A stretch of DNA of 64,000 nt from Allolobophora icterica. Lineage: Eukaryota > Annelida > Clitellata > Crassiclitellata > Lumbricidae. A model generated the notes under the pieces. That model searched no databases. It worked only from the letters and a program-made list of their open reading frames with translations, and had not been told where the DNA came from. A program made the position numbers and the translations under genes. Below, piece after piece: positions 33,790-44,955 of this stretch (its first letter is position 1; each line of letters opens with the position of its first letter). The stretch is from positions 76,648,736 to 76,712,735 of the forward strand of contig OY744604.1 in NCBI GenBank assembly GCA_963556255.1, written 5' to 3'.

Positions 33790-34130
33790 ACTAAAGAAGC
33801 AAGTTGCAGTAATCTAGCGACTAGAAACCAATGCATTTGCGAGATATGTCCATTCAAACATAGGTGCATAACGCTTAATTCTGCGTATGTCACGAATGAA
33901 CATGTATGATGACTTACAAATACTGTTTAAATAGCCAGTGAGAGACACTGTAGAATTGAAAACAATGCCTAAGTTATGAGCAACGTCTGCAAGCTCAACA
34001 ATTTAGGCACCAAGTTTCAATGACTTAAGCCGATCACATTTTTAAAAGCTGATATGGAGTGTCCAGTAGCAGAAATTTAGTCTTTGATGAATTAACGAGG
34101 AGTTTAAACTGTTCTCTGCTTTCTTTAACG
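33790..34130 (-). pseudogene. CR1/L2-type LINE reverse-transcriptase relic
   Basis: The minus strand reads LVNSSKTKFLLLDTPYQLLK, then VELADVAHNLGIVFNSTVSL and TGYLNSICKSSYMFIRDIRR, then the ALVSSR block just before a stop where the family normally has LDYC. It is a fragment without 5' or 3' ends. Confidence 0.65.
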
Positions 34131-35216
34131 AGGTACAGTCTCGGAAGGCTGCCAATAAGCGTAAGTGAAACGAGTAAACAAAAGCTAAATTTCACTCCTT
34201 TTTGACAGCATGAATACTTTCGGTCTTCTAAATAGATGCTGTTCCTCGCAAGTTGGCCAGCCAGCCGAAAACCCTTATCGCCTGCGTTGGTCTCAGTTGC
34301 CAGTGGCATACGTGACGTTTTATTCAGGGCTCCTGGACGTACCACCTTCGCTCAAAAAGTTCTCTGCGGCTGTTTTATCCTCTGATCTCTCCAGTAAGTG
34401 AAATTTAATTACCTCCGAGTCCTTATGTTTTCAATCCAGGCTGTTCTCGCATGGTCTTCCATGTCCTCGCGATCAAGATGTTGTACCCTATATCATTTAT
34501 TTCTCAAGAGAGGTTCCATTTCTCCCCTAATATGACCAAAGGGATTCCAGTGAAAATGTTTGAGGAGCGTTGAGAAGCGTAGTAAACACTCCAGCGGTGT
34601 CAGGGTCGAACTCGATAAAGTAAGAGCATTTTGCGAAATAAAACAAGCCAGGAGGCATTCGTGTTTATTGACAAACTCACCGACAAACCGCAGTAAGTTA
34701 CATGCAAAGAAATTGAAGCACGACGGTATAATTATCAAGATCTTAATTAACACAAGTCTTGGCAGCATGCAAGTGGTCCGCTCAATTAACTCCTGCCCCC
34801 TACGCAGTGGAAGGCTGAGTCAGCCTAGAAGGTGCTTACGGTTGTCGAACCGCGACTTTTCAAGATCTAATGCTCTTCAGGCCAGGGTGTTACCATTCAT
34901 CTATGCCCCTCCCAATTATTTATAACAGATTTACCTTTAGAAAACATTTTGAGTGAATTTAGCAGTTTATAGTCTGTTAAAATCGAATCAGAGTAGCGTA
35001 TGAATCAAAAAGAAGGCCTCAGCCAAAAACACGTACTGTCGATGTACTGTAACTTAGCCATAGACTGTTCAACTAGGGTGTAGCACTCAAGGTCTATCCG
35101 CCGTATCAACGAAATCACGATTAGAGGTAAGCAACAATTATCCAGCAATGCTGAGTTACATCCAATCAGCGCGTCAACTTAATATTTGTGGACAACATCT
35201 TCTCTCTTGTCGTGGG

Positions 35217-35293
35217 GCACAGTGGCCGATTGGTTAGAGCGCTCACTTTATAACGCGGAGAGTACAGGTTCGAGCTTCGCCTGAGACGGTTAC
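35217..35293 (+). other. tRNA-like / SINE-head sequence
   Basis: An A-box-like TGGCCGATTGGTTAGAGCGC and a B-box-like GGTTCGAGCTT are spaced as in tRNA genes. The anticodon arm and T arm do not pair well and no CCA-adjacent acceptor stem closes. It is more likely a tRNA-derived SINE head or a tRNA pseudogene than a functional tRNA. Confidence 0.45.
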
Positions 35294-35660
35294 TCTGTAG
35301 AGACCTCGAGCAAGTCCTTCACGCACAATTTCTCAGCGCCATCGATTCAAACTTGGTCAGCAGATAGTGGAGATTAATAAGTAGGCCAATATCATAATGA
35401 ATAAATAAATACGCTCCAGATCAGTACAAATTATACGTGTTAGGATAATATATTAATTTTAATTGCCATTTTTGAAAATTTATTCATAACGATTAATTAA
35501 TAGAACTTGGCCATAAATAATGTTTCGCTAACGCATAGAAATAAAAAAATTACACATGTCGGTGCATGAATTCTTGACCTCGGAGTGATTCATCTGTAGC
35601 CTTCAATCGAATTGGCGGGTATACGATGCCACATTTGTAAAGTAAAAAATTATTCAATAT

Positions 35661-35835
35661 GTCAATTCCTAACTTCTCGGATAGTTTACCAAGTGCAATT
35701 CTAACCTCTAGGAATGTTAACCAAGTGCAATTCCTAACCTCTGGGATTGTTTACCAAGTGCAATTCATAACCTCTCGGATAGCTTACTAAGTGCAATTCA
35801 TGATGTCCCGGATAATTATTATTTACCAAGTGCAG
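35661..35835. repeat. Minisatellite with about 35-bp units
   Basis: Five degenerate copies of a unit containing ACCAAGTGCAATTC and CTAACCTCTCGGAT. The last copy is interrupted by ATTATTATT. Confidence 0.75.
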
Positions 35836-36152
35836 CTGTGATGAGTGGCCCTTTCAACGCATTTGCGTATTTTTGTATCTTCGTTCAGATACAAATTACG
35901 TAAAGGGTTAACATTGCCGCAACCTGTTTTTTTCAATTTAAAAATGCTATGATGTCTATGACATAAGTGTAGGCTAGCCAAACTATTTTGAGCTGAAGAG
36001 AAAACCATGAGACGGTGCAGTTAGGAAAGTACAAAGTGAAAATGGAAAGTCTTCATCATCGCTATTAGTTGAGACGATAATGGTGAGATGGTGTTTTCGG
36101 CAGCAGTGGAGGGGCTGTTAAGTTGTGGTCGATCGACGCGTATACAGACGTC

Positions 36153-36218
36153 ATGAATTCTTCCCTGAAGACTCTTGGGGCTCTCTGGATTCTGCTGCTA
36201 GCATCTCTCGGGACTTGA
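36153..36218 (+). other. Short ORF resembling a signal peptide
   Basis: An ATG followed by NSSLKTLGALWILLLASLGT and a TGA. The charge and hydrophobic core are typical of a secretory leader, but no donor lies before the stop and no downstream partner exon is known. Possibly a relic leader exon or chance. Confidence 0.2.
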
Positions 36219-36550
36219 CCAAGTTCAGCGTAGATTATGCCATCCTTTGGAAAGTTCTAAAACAAATTTCCCGTTTATATGATTAATTAACCTTTTTGTA
36301 TGTTAAATAACCTTGTTTCGAAAGCAGCGACAGTTTTCGTGATTTTAAACCATAACATGTTATTATGAATTCTCTTTTAAAATCTACTTATGATGGGCTA
36401 TGTTAACGGTCTCTTCAGGTCTTGTCTTCACCAGCAGTGTCAGGTAACTGTCACTCGATAAAATCTATCGTGAGACGCCTGTGTCACGCCTCAGCGAACC
36501 TCGTCAATTCCTTTTAGCTTAGCACATTTGGTTTAATCTAAAGATAGCCT

Positions 36551-36840
36551 CGGGGCCGTCTTATCCACTAGGCACATTAGGCACTGTGCCTAGGGCCTAC
36601 GAAACTTTCAGAGGCCTAAGAAAGTCTGAAAATGGAACACTGAATACTGAACCGGGAAAATGGAAAAAGGAAAACTGCAATGAACAGCAAATTCAAATGT
36701 AAGCTTAATCACTTTTGTACTGAAACAGTTAAGTTAAGCTAATGTGAATGCGTTTAGTTTTAATGCAGAGTTGGCAGTTGAGTTGGGGATCTACGAATAC
36801 AAGAGTGCCTAGGGCCTACGACGACCTTCATACGGTCCTG
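36551..36840. mobile_element. hAT-type MITE with perfect 8-bp duplication
   Basis: A 290-bp unit flanked by GATAGCCT at 36543-36550 and 36841-36848. The ends CGGGGCCGT and inverted CAGGACCGT form short imperfect terminal repeats. An internal GTGCCTAGGGCCTACGA occurs near both ends. Confidence 0.7.
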
Positions 36841-37485
36841 GATAGCCTGGTGGTCTGTAACTGTCCGTCCTTAGATTATTCCACGCGGACTGTTGCCAAC
36901 TTTCTCGCATGTTAGATAAATATGCCACCAATACAGTACAATTTTCAAGACCTTTATCCTATGACGGGTGTCGATATTTAGAACTGTTACAGTTATAGAA
37001 TGCTTCAAGGTACTGTATGCATTTCCTTCAAGCGATAGGGGTCCACAAAGGCAGCGTATTGGAAAATTCGAACGAACATAGCCTATATCCACGAACAAAG
37101 GCACATTCTGCTTTTTCGTGCACTACACCGTTCTGCGAAGAATCCGAGTGCATTTACTCATGTGTTGATATTGCTGATTACATGTGAATGCGAATTTCTT
37201 TTCAAGAACAAATTTGAAAGAAAAATCTTCAGAAGATAAATTTTTTAATTAATCGTAAAATCAATACTTAATAGACCGAGCAGTAGGTTGACTAAATGGA
37301 GTATCGACAGCAGAAGCCGATATAGATCATAATTGACTTGTTAAGAAGCTTAGTTATTACCATTTCCCCCACATGCACACAGGACATTGACAGATATTTA
37401 TTGAGCGGGATTTAATACAGTGTGTAATTGTAGGCCCATTGAGTGTTTGATAATGCTTAGTGAGAAGTATGTGTAAGAAACTTAC

Positions 37486-37604
37486 GTTTGTTGATACTTC
37501 GGAGACCGTCTTTGATTCACCAGTTGGCTTTGTAGATGCATAACTAGCATTTTCACAGATCATGTTGTCATGTGCATTGACTGAATTTTTCGGTAAAGCA
37601 AGTT
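37486..37604 (-). CDS. Cytoplasmic exon of receptor gene 3 with tyrosine motif
   Basis: A 119-nt minus-strand exon after an acceptor ending TCCATTCAG and before a GTAAGT donor. It starts in phase 1 and ends in phase 0, unlike the other exons. It encodes LALPKNSVNAHDNMICENA, continuing SYASTKPTGESKTVSEVSTN. The tyrosine in CENASYAST has an acidic/Asn upstream context but no full ITIM. If it belongs to gene 3, the gypsy element (40.5-53.2 kb) lies in the intron before it. The next exon was not identified. Confidence 0.5.
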
Positions 37605-37949
37605 CTGAATGGACAACCATATAAATAATTATTAAAGACCTGTATATTATTGCAAATATATTATGCTGCTGCTTTCATTGCGGCTTTTATGACCCACTCA
37701 AAAGCGTTAATGATTACCATGTCAAAAATCTAAATGAATGTTAATTTCGGCCTCACTCGAGTACCTCAGTGACGTTAGAACTATTGAACATCACCTGCTT
37801 TAAATTTCAAAGTTTATGCTGGAACGAATTCCGATATAGTATTCAGAGCCACCTTGACAATGTGCTGTCAACTCCTGGAGCTCTAGCGATCGCCATGACA
37901 CACATTCTCCATTGCTTCCTATTCGAAGTCAGGTCCCTTAGTGCTTCCA

Positions 37950-39003
37950 GATTCATGCCAGTTACATCGTGAATCTCATCCATCCATTTCTTCCTTGGTC
38001 GACCCCGTCTTTTTTCCCCTCACCACAAGCTAACATCATTTCCTTTTCTAGCCCATCAGATCGCATAACATGACCAAAGAATCCAAGCTTCAATCTTGTC
38101 GCTTTTTGTTTTAATGACTCTTCATTCTCGACACCAATCTCCACTCGTATTGATTCGTTCGTCCTTTTCTCTGTCCATGATATTCTCAACATCTTTCTCC
38201 ATATCCACATTTCACATGCGTTGACCTTTTCTCCATGTTCTTTGTCATTGTCCACGACTCACACCCATACAGAACCGTTGGAAAGACTAGGGCTCTCACG
38301 AGCCTTTTTTTGTATCTATGCTCACATGCTTGTTCTTCCATATCTTTTCCAGTCCAATCATTGCAGCTTTCCCAATCGCAATCCTTCGTTTTACTTCTGC
38401 ATCACATTTTCCTTCTTTTTCAACCAATGATCCCAGGAAAGTGAAGCTTTCTACCACCTCTATTTCTTCTCCGTCAATCTCAAAAGTATTCCATTCTGCT
38501 GTTGTCGTGACTTTTGTCTTCTTTATGTTGAAGTATAAGCCAGCTTTTTCACTTTCCCTCCTTACCCTTCTTATTAATTCTATCAGCTCATCTTTTCTTT
38601 TTGCCATTAGTGTTGTATCATCGCATATCTAAGATTGTTCAATGTCCTTCCCGCAATTTTTACTCCCTCTTTTGCCCCTTCCATTTCCGCCATTCTCATT
38701 ATTCTTTCAGCATATAAGTTAAACAGGAATGGAGACAAAATGCATCCCTGTCTCACCCCTTTCTTGATAATGCTTGATAATGCTGAATTGATCAGTGTCT
38801 CCGTATTCTGTTCTTATCACCGCTATCTGATCTTCATATAGTCCCCTTAATAGCCATATCAAGTGTTTCGGAAATCCCATCTCAATTAGGGTTTTCCACA
38901 TTAAATCGTGGTTAATGCAGTCAAATGCCTTACTATAATCAATGAAGCAGAAAATCTGATGTGCACCTCTTGTCCATACTCCCTTCGGAGAGGAGGAAAT
39001 CAT
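37950..39003 (-). pseudogene. RTE-like LINE reverse-transcriptase relic
   Basis: Minus-strand pieces in order: FIDYSKAFDCINHDLMWKTL (palm region), a damaged YADD block near 38615 followed by LMAKRKDELIELIRRVRRES, then ESFTFLGSLVEKEGKCDAEV, and the C-terminal RLKLGFFGHVMRSDGLEKE. The YADD region is disrupted by a 1-nt loss. It is a 5'-truncated, inactive copy. Confidence 0.75.
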
Positions 39004-39086
39004 GGCTTCGTAGCCGGCTGCTACAGCACGCAGACACGTTTTAACGGTGACATGTTGTTAAAGTAGGTCTTTAACCCTCCACGATT

Positions 39087-39524
39087 CAGGCCCCCGAGAG
39101 GTAGGGGAAGGGGGGCGCAAATGCTCAGGGCATTTCAGAGGGTCCGGGTCGGGCCCGCAATCAACTCATGAAAAATATTATAATAAATTATACAAAGTTT
39201 ATGATTTATGCCTTTTTAAATATAATATTACTGACACATAATTACAATCAGTTAAATTTCAATAATCTGAATATTACCTTACTTATCATCTTTTTTGCTA
39301 TCGGACCACAGCCCACTTCAGTCTAAGGATTTTCTTCTGCTAAATTATGTGTTGAATGAGTTTAATTATAAAGTAGATAAATATAAATGATAAATTTCTT
39401 GTAACGATGGAATAGAAACACAAATCTAGAGCACAAAAGCGAAAAGAAAAAGCTTATACTTTTGAAAAGGCAAAAATCCATGACTGTTCTGCCTAGGGGC
39501 CCGGAATTTCTGTCGACGGGCCTG
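39087..39524. mobile_element. Possible hAT-type non-autonomous element
   Basis: CAGGCCCCCGAGAGG at the left and GACGGGCCTG at the right form an imperfect inverted repeat around AT-rich sequence. The flanks (CACGATT and CATGATT) are only an approximate duplication. Confidence 0.4.
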
Positions 39525-40500
39525 CATGATTCCCAAGCTTCTAAACTGATTTACATGAGATCTACCGATACTGAAGGTAAAGATTTATTGTTAATAAAAA
39601 AAACTGGAAACACTAAAATGCATGTAAATAAATGTTATAATCTTCTAGAAGGTCACGTAGTATATATAGTTATTTAAGCTTTTACTGTCAAAGTTTAACT
39701 AACTATTACACATATTTAAACAGTTTCCATTACCGATGTTTCCAGCAAGAGAATAGATAGACGTCATATTCACGGAACCTAAATGCCACAGTTTAAACAT
39801 AACAAATAAGTAGGCACCGCACGTAATCAATGGAGTATACACTTATGCTTATGTGACTATAAAATAATTAGAAAAACGATTTAGTGAGGCAAACCCAAGA
39901 TGTTAACATATTTTCTAGTACATACAGATGAGTTTTGCAATAGAGCAAGAGCCAACAAACGTCGAGCTAATATTTAAGTGGTTTTTAGTTAATTGCTTAT
40001 AACTAGGGCTGTGAAAGTAAACACCAGCATAGTTCAACATCCTTCATCAGCCACAGCCTATACGGGTTTCGTCGTATGCGTGAATACAAATCTAACCAAA
40101 CGTTTCAGCCTAGCACATGAACTAATGAATTGGTTATTTTAAGTAGGGGCCTATTAGATATTATATTATCCTATTTTTACCAGAAATAAGTTAACGATAT
40201 ATACCTATATCATCGAAATTAGACCGGTTGAAAATGATACGTTCTTAGATGGCCGTTTTATTTCCAATCGTTAATTAAAGAATTAGGCTTAACCCACTAA
40301 ATTGCATGGACTTATCACAATCCAGTGGACACGACGTAATGTGCATTTAGAAAGAGGTTTTTTAGCGTCTATCAGATTCAGATGACCTCTCAGAACTAAT
40401 GATTAACTTTATTACTTAAAGGCCTTATCAGTCAGGATCGCATAAAACATTTCTAGACCGTTAAGTTTAAAACAATCACACAATAAACTCGATCTGCTTA
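39525..40500. other. Unassigned interval left of the gypsy element
   Basis: AT-rich, probably intron of gene 3. No exon recognised. Confidence 0.3.
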
Positions 40501-41500
40501 TATGGAAAGTTTCGACCTCCGGGAGCCAGGCCACCGGTCTCTCGTTAGGGAGGGAGCCGTTCACCTGCCCGGAAGTTCGATTTCCGCCCATGTGGTATAT
40601 CTTGTTGTCATAGAACACAGAGGGATCAGCCTCTCCGGGACATACTTGATTTGCTAGGTCAAGCTGTGGGATATGTCCAGATTGGCCTTCGTTCCTCCCC
40701 ATCAGAGGAAGAGGTAGAGAGGTGGCAATTGGCGCTACAGAAGTAGTCAAAGGCACTACATTATCGAATCTTGACTGGCGCTCCAGCAGTCTTTGACTCC
40801 TCCGTAACCCAATGGTGTCCATAGTGAGACCCCCAGTTTCCAGATGTGCATCTGAACTCACTAGGTTCGACGAGTAGTGGTCCCGAATGGTAGGCGGGGC
40901 AGAACATTGTTCTGCAATCGTGGGGGGGTCACGACCTGGATCCTGAAATACCACAATGGGGCTTATGGATTTCTCCATCCGGTTTAACCGGTGAGCTAAA
41001 TGCCCGACTGAACCCGTCATTTGTTCATACATGTGCGCATGCCTAGAATCTAGGGACATTAGTCTTGACTCTACAGAGCTTTGCTGAGTGACTACGGTCG
41101 TTAATTGTGAGGCTACTGCGGCCAAACTGCTAGCCATACCCCCTATCACTTCCTGTAACCTAGTCATAGATTCGCTCACGTTAACGCCTGAAGATTCGGG
41201 TTGACGATGCGTCTGTTCGTCATCGCTTTCATACTCACTTACTGCGCGGTTGACTCTATCTGACGAATTAACGCTGCTCGAAGACATTGTGTTGATCAAT
41301 TAGTATTACTCCGTTTCAACACCTTTTGTATAAAACTACTAAAAGCCGTTACATTGGAAGCACTACTTAACACTAGTGAAATTTTCATATAGTGCCAGAT
41401 GACTAATTAAAGTTTTAGTTTAAGATAAGTCTGCTTGCGATCGTTCTGTTAATTAAACTTAGTATTAGTAATTTATAATAATTTCAGATCCCCATTTTTA
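40501..41500 (-). pseudogene. Truncated second leader-gag segment beyond the 3' LTR
   Basis: Duplicates the primer-site region and the first 266 codons of the gag-pol ORF, starting at the ATG at 41297-41299. The match stops abruptly at 40501, after which the frame continues 28 codons into unrelated sequence to a stop at 40412. It encodes the coiled-coil-prone Gag N-terminus without capsid or nucleocapsid. Confidence 0.8.
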
Positions 41501-43117
41501 TGACGAAGGTTGGACTTGTGATGCTTGATTTCGTAGGATTCAGGCACAGCACAATTGAATTCCGTTCTCTCAGCACGACAGCACTATAACTCGCTTAAAC
41601 ACACAAGTGACGTCGACTCTCGCAAATCAGATAACGCTTTCGTAACTTAAATAGGCCTAATTAACGAGTGGCCCTTAATTTCTATTAACTATACGAGGCG
41701 TAGCCAGACTGGCGCAGAGGAGGTCGACGCTCAGATAATATATATATATAACGATCGGTTGTAATGCGCTTTTCAAGCACGAAACACGCATTCGTCGCAG
41801 TGGCCCAGATATTTCGTCGACAGACGGCGCTTATCGGCAGAGAGATACTCGACGACGTCTTCTCTCGCGACCCTGGACGAGGACGGTGATCACATGTAGG
41901 TCACAATGGCGGCCCGAGGTGTTTTCGCTGTCGCAAGAATATGAAAGGAACTCGTAGATTGAGAATTTGCGCAGAAGTTGAGGTTTGGTAGCTTCTGGAC
42001 AAAACGCGTAGAATGAAGGATAGCGATTCGGTAGTACGTCTGTACTGATAGCACTCGAACGGATCAGCACATCTGTAGATCGATCGGTAGATAGCACGTC
42101 TAGTTAGCACTCCAGAATCAGTACGGCAGTTAGTAGATCGTCAGACAGCGCGTCCCGTTTGTACGTCTGAATCAGCACGGCAGTAGGTTGGTAGATAGTG
42201 CGTCTCTCGTCAGCACTTGGCACGATCAGCACGGCAGTGTGTAGATAGGTAGACAGCGCGTCTCGTTTGCACTTCTGAATCAGCACGGCAGTAGGTCGGT
42301 AGATAGTGCGTCTCTCGTCAGCACTTGGCACGATCAGCACGGCAGTATATCCGAGTGAGCCTTTGAATAACTCTGCTCGGTTCGTCTTCCTTCTTTTTGA
42401 CGACTTCAACGCCCAACGGTCCGTTGCGGTCTTCCGTGTAGACTTCTCCAGGTTGAGCATGCGTCTTCTTCCTTTGTTCTCCGTAGCTGACTCGGTTGCG
42501 CGGAGTGAACGTCAGTTGGTTCTTCTCCAGGTTGAGCGAGACATCAGTTGGTTCTTCTCCAGGTTGAGCGAGCGTCTTCTTCCGTGGCGAACTCTCGAAA
42601 TGCCGCTTGCATCGATTTTTATAGTTAATTTTCATAAAGCCTTACTACAGTCGGTAATTCCGCTGTCCAATCAGAGTTATTTTATTTAGCTCCTTCCTGG
42701 CTGGATTATGTGTTTGACCGTTCAGCGGATCGTCCCACCCCCCTTATATGATAGGCTGCTCGTTATCTTTATTTCTTATTCATTGTAGACGTGCCGGAGC
42801 TATGGTTGACAGTTACCCGTCGCTTGGCCCGCGCCGGAGGCTAGCCCTCCTGCCGGTTTAATTACCATAATCGCCGGTCAGTAACTACGCCCTCACTGTC
42901 TTGTATGCCTTGCGGTAGCTGACGCCCCGCTGACCAATCGTAAGCCACTTCAGATTCGGTCGTCACCTGCCCGATAGAAGCAGGTGCTCACCTCCCTTCC
43001 GTTTCCATGTACAAGTCCTGAACTATTATCTGTATTAATGTTTTAATTAAGAATATATCTATTTAATTTTTAAAAAAATGTAATTCTCACCTAGGGAGAT
43101 TGTTCTATAATCTCACA
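41501..43117 (-). repeat. 3' LTR of the gypsy element
   Basis: About 1,617 bp, beginning TGTGAGATTATAG on the minus strand and ending near CTTCGTCA. It contains a (TA)n TATA-like box at about 41735-41750, an alternating tandem repeat at 42118-42350 and three TTCTCCAGGTTGAGC repeats at 42428-42572. Open frames inside it on both strands (up to 127 codons) arise from the repeats and have no recognisable domain. Confidence 0.8.
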
Positions 43118-43130
43118 CAGCCCTCCTACA
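43118..43130 (-). other. Polypurine tract candidate
   Basis: On the minus strand TAGGAGGGCTG lies immediately before the 3' LTR start, the expected position of the plus-strand primer. Confidence 0.5.
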
Positions 43131-43515
43131 TGACCTGAGATGACCCACCTGGGTCATCAAGTAAGATAAACCTTAATTTATTTAGCTTACTCCAGTTTAA
43201 AGAAAACACAGCAAAGAAAAATAAACAAATCGCTACTTTACTTAATAACGTTCGTCTTACATGTTATTCTCAGAACAATTAGTACTAGAGTTATGTTTTC
43301 TACCATTTGCTCTCATCAGACTCTACTACACTTCATCAAACACTACGAGACTACTCATAACTACTGTTTTTGCTACACAAAGAGGATATAAATGGTCAAT
43401 ACGTATGACGTTTCCTTTAATTCCTACTAGAGACAGTTACCGTTCCTCACCTACTTGTTTTCTGTCTCTTTCTGGTTTTTAGCGTTCTATTATTGTACGT
43501 TACGTGTAGGCCCTA

Positions 43516-44553
43516 CTACTCACGAAACAGCACTTGCCAGATCCACGGTGCCAAGGCTATGAATCGTGCAGTGAATTCGGCCAGCGTTACCACCCAAGGA
43601 CTTCTGTAAGCAGTGACGTAGATGTCGCTGATGCTGTTCAAAAAGGCCTCCTCTTCTCCCAGCTCTGGTTGTGCCAAGAATCGGTTTATTATTAATACAA
43701 TCAGACTCCAGAGGTTATACGACCAGTAGCCATTCATGGCCCATGGTTGTATGTTTGGCGCAACGACTTCCGGTAGTACGACTGGTGGTGGAACGGTTCG
43801 CCCATCGTTTCTTGCCCATTGGCGCAGAACGTGTTCTCCGTGCCCAATCGTAGCCAAAACTTGTGCCGTCGCTATAACGATTGGCAAAGACTCTTCGTTG
43901 TTATCCACGGGTGGTAGGTATCGGTGCATGGTTAGCATATCCTCATGCGTGATGCCTGCGTGACCTTGCACACGGAAAGCGTCTAAGACAAGAAAAATCA
44001 TGCCCGCCGCCGTCGTCTTCCACGAGGTCACAAACACTGTCGTCCATGGCCTGCATTGGACATTCCAACTTGGAGCAAGACATGTCATGCCGCAGTAGTG
44101 TGCGGTTCTGACGGAGCTGTCTACGGACGATATTGGAGACACAGAGGCAAAGGATGCGTCGGCTGGTGGCGGTGAGTCGTCCGGTTGTTGAGGTGGGGGA
44201 GTGACCGGAGGTGGCGGCGTGTGTAGATTCCCTGCGCCTCCACTAGCCTCTCCTGGCTTCGTATCCGCGTCCTCGGTTTCGTCCAGTAGAGGGGTGTTCG
44301 TATCCCTTGGTGGAGACAGACCCACATCTTCATTTTTCGCATCTTTGTCCCAGTCCGCCAGTAGTTGCTCCAACTCACTAAATGAATGTGCCTCAGGAGC
44401 GTTTTCGCACTCCATTACGTTGTCCGCATCCGTTGACTCCTCCTCATGCTGCTTCCTTTCTCCTTCCATCCTTCGATCCGACTTCGCTCGTAAAAATTTA
44501 TTAGACACTAAATTCGACTTTTTAACTCTCTCTCTCTCTCTCTCTCTCTCCAA
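43516..44553 (-). CDS. Downstream ORF of the gypsy element, unknown function
   Basis: An ORF of 345 codons between pol and the 3' LTR, where envelope or accessory genes sit in some gypsy elements. The first residues (MERERERERVKK) come from a (CT)n tract, so the real start may be the second Met, MEGERKQ. The N-terminal half is acidic and proline-rich (TPPPPVTPPPQQPDDSPPP). The C-terminal half has hydrophobic segments (MIFLVLDAF, LWSLIVLIINRFL, FIALAPWIWQVLF). I see no signal peptide, furin-type site or typical envelope architecture. It is intact, which suggests it is or was functional in this family. Confidence 0.6.
   Translation of the reverse strand: MERERERERVKKSNLVSNKFLRAKSDRRMEGERKQHEEESTDADNVMECENAPEAHSFSELEQLLADWDKDAKNEDVGLSPPRDTNTPLLDETEDADTKPGEASGGAGNLHTPPPPVTPPPQQPDDSPPPADASFASVSPISSVDSSVRTAHYCGMTCLAPSWNVQCRPWTTVFVTSWKTTAAGMIFLVLDAFRVQGHAGITHEDMLTMHRYLPPVDNNEESLPIVIATAQVLATIGHGEHVLRQWARNDGRTVPPPVVLPEVVAPNIQPWAMNGYWSYNLWSLIVLIINRFLAQPELGEEEAFLNSISDIYVTAYRSPWVVTLAEFTARFIALAPWIWQVLFRE
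44526..44550. repeat. (CT)n microsatellite
   Basis: About 12 CT units overlapping the start of the downstream ORF of the retrotransposon. Confidence 0.9.
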
Positions 44554-44955
44554 GACTCAAATCGAATGAGAATGGCTATCTTAAATTGCTTCCTTATAAG
44601 GTAGAAGTGGCTGTCTAGGTTGAGGAGTCCGATTGGGGTGTGGGAAAAGGTCAGCCTGTCTACAAACCTAATTTTGACGAATTGTTGCAGATTAAGATCG
44701 TCGAGTTGGTCTCTTTTAAGTCCAGATACTGACACGTACAGTTGTTAGCCGTCCATTAACGCCGGTGTTCGGCCTGGTCATAGCGGAACAATTTGTACCT
44801 CGGCCGCTGGAGTCGCTGACAGTTCACCAGCACATGTGCATGTCTCATCTTACCTAGGAGGAACGGTCCACTGACATACTTTGCTCTAATATGCTATATA
44901 TTCTAAACTACAGTTGTCTCTACTTGCAACTCTATATATATATGCGATTTGCACT

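Noticed and set aside
35217..35293. Functional tRNA gene
   Set aside because: The anticodon and T arms do not pair properly and there is no acceptor stem closure, although A and B boxes are present.
35661..35835. CRISPR-like array
   Set aside because: Units are contiguous and degenerate without unique spacers, and the genome is eukaryotic; it is a minisatellite.
42306..42689. 127-codon plus-strand and 118-codon minus-strand frames inside the LTR as genes
   Set aside because: They run through the tandem repeats, have no domain, and are present only because the repeat units lack stops; no independent support.
40501..43117. Treating the whole 2.6-kb repeated block as the LTR
   Set aside because: It would place the gag start inside the LTR; a primer-site candidate and TG...CA-type ends support a 1.6-kb LTR plus extra internal sequence.
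43516..44553. Calling the downstream retrotransposon ORF an envelope gene
   Set aside because: No signal peptide, cleavage site, heptad repeats or cysteine pattern of an envelope protein could be seen; position alone is not enough.
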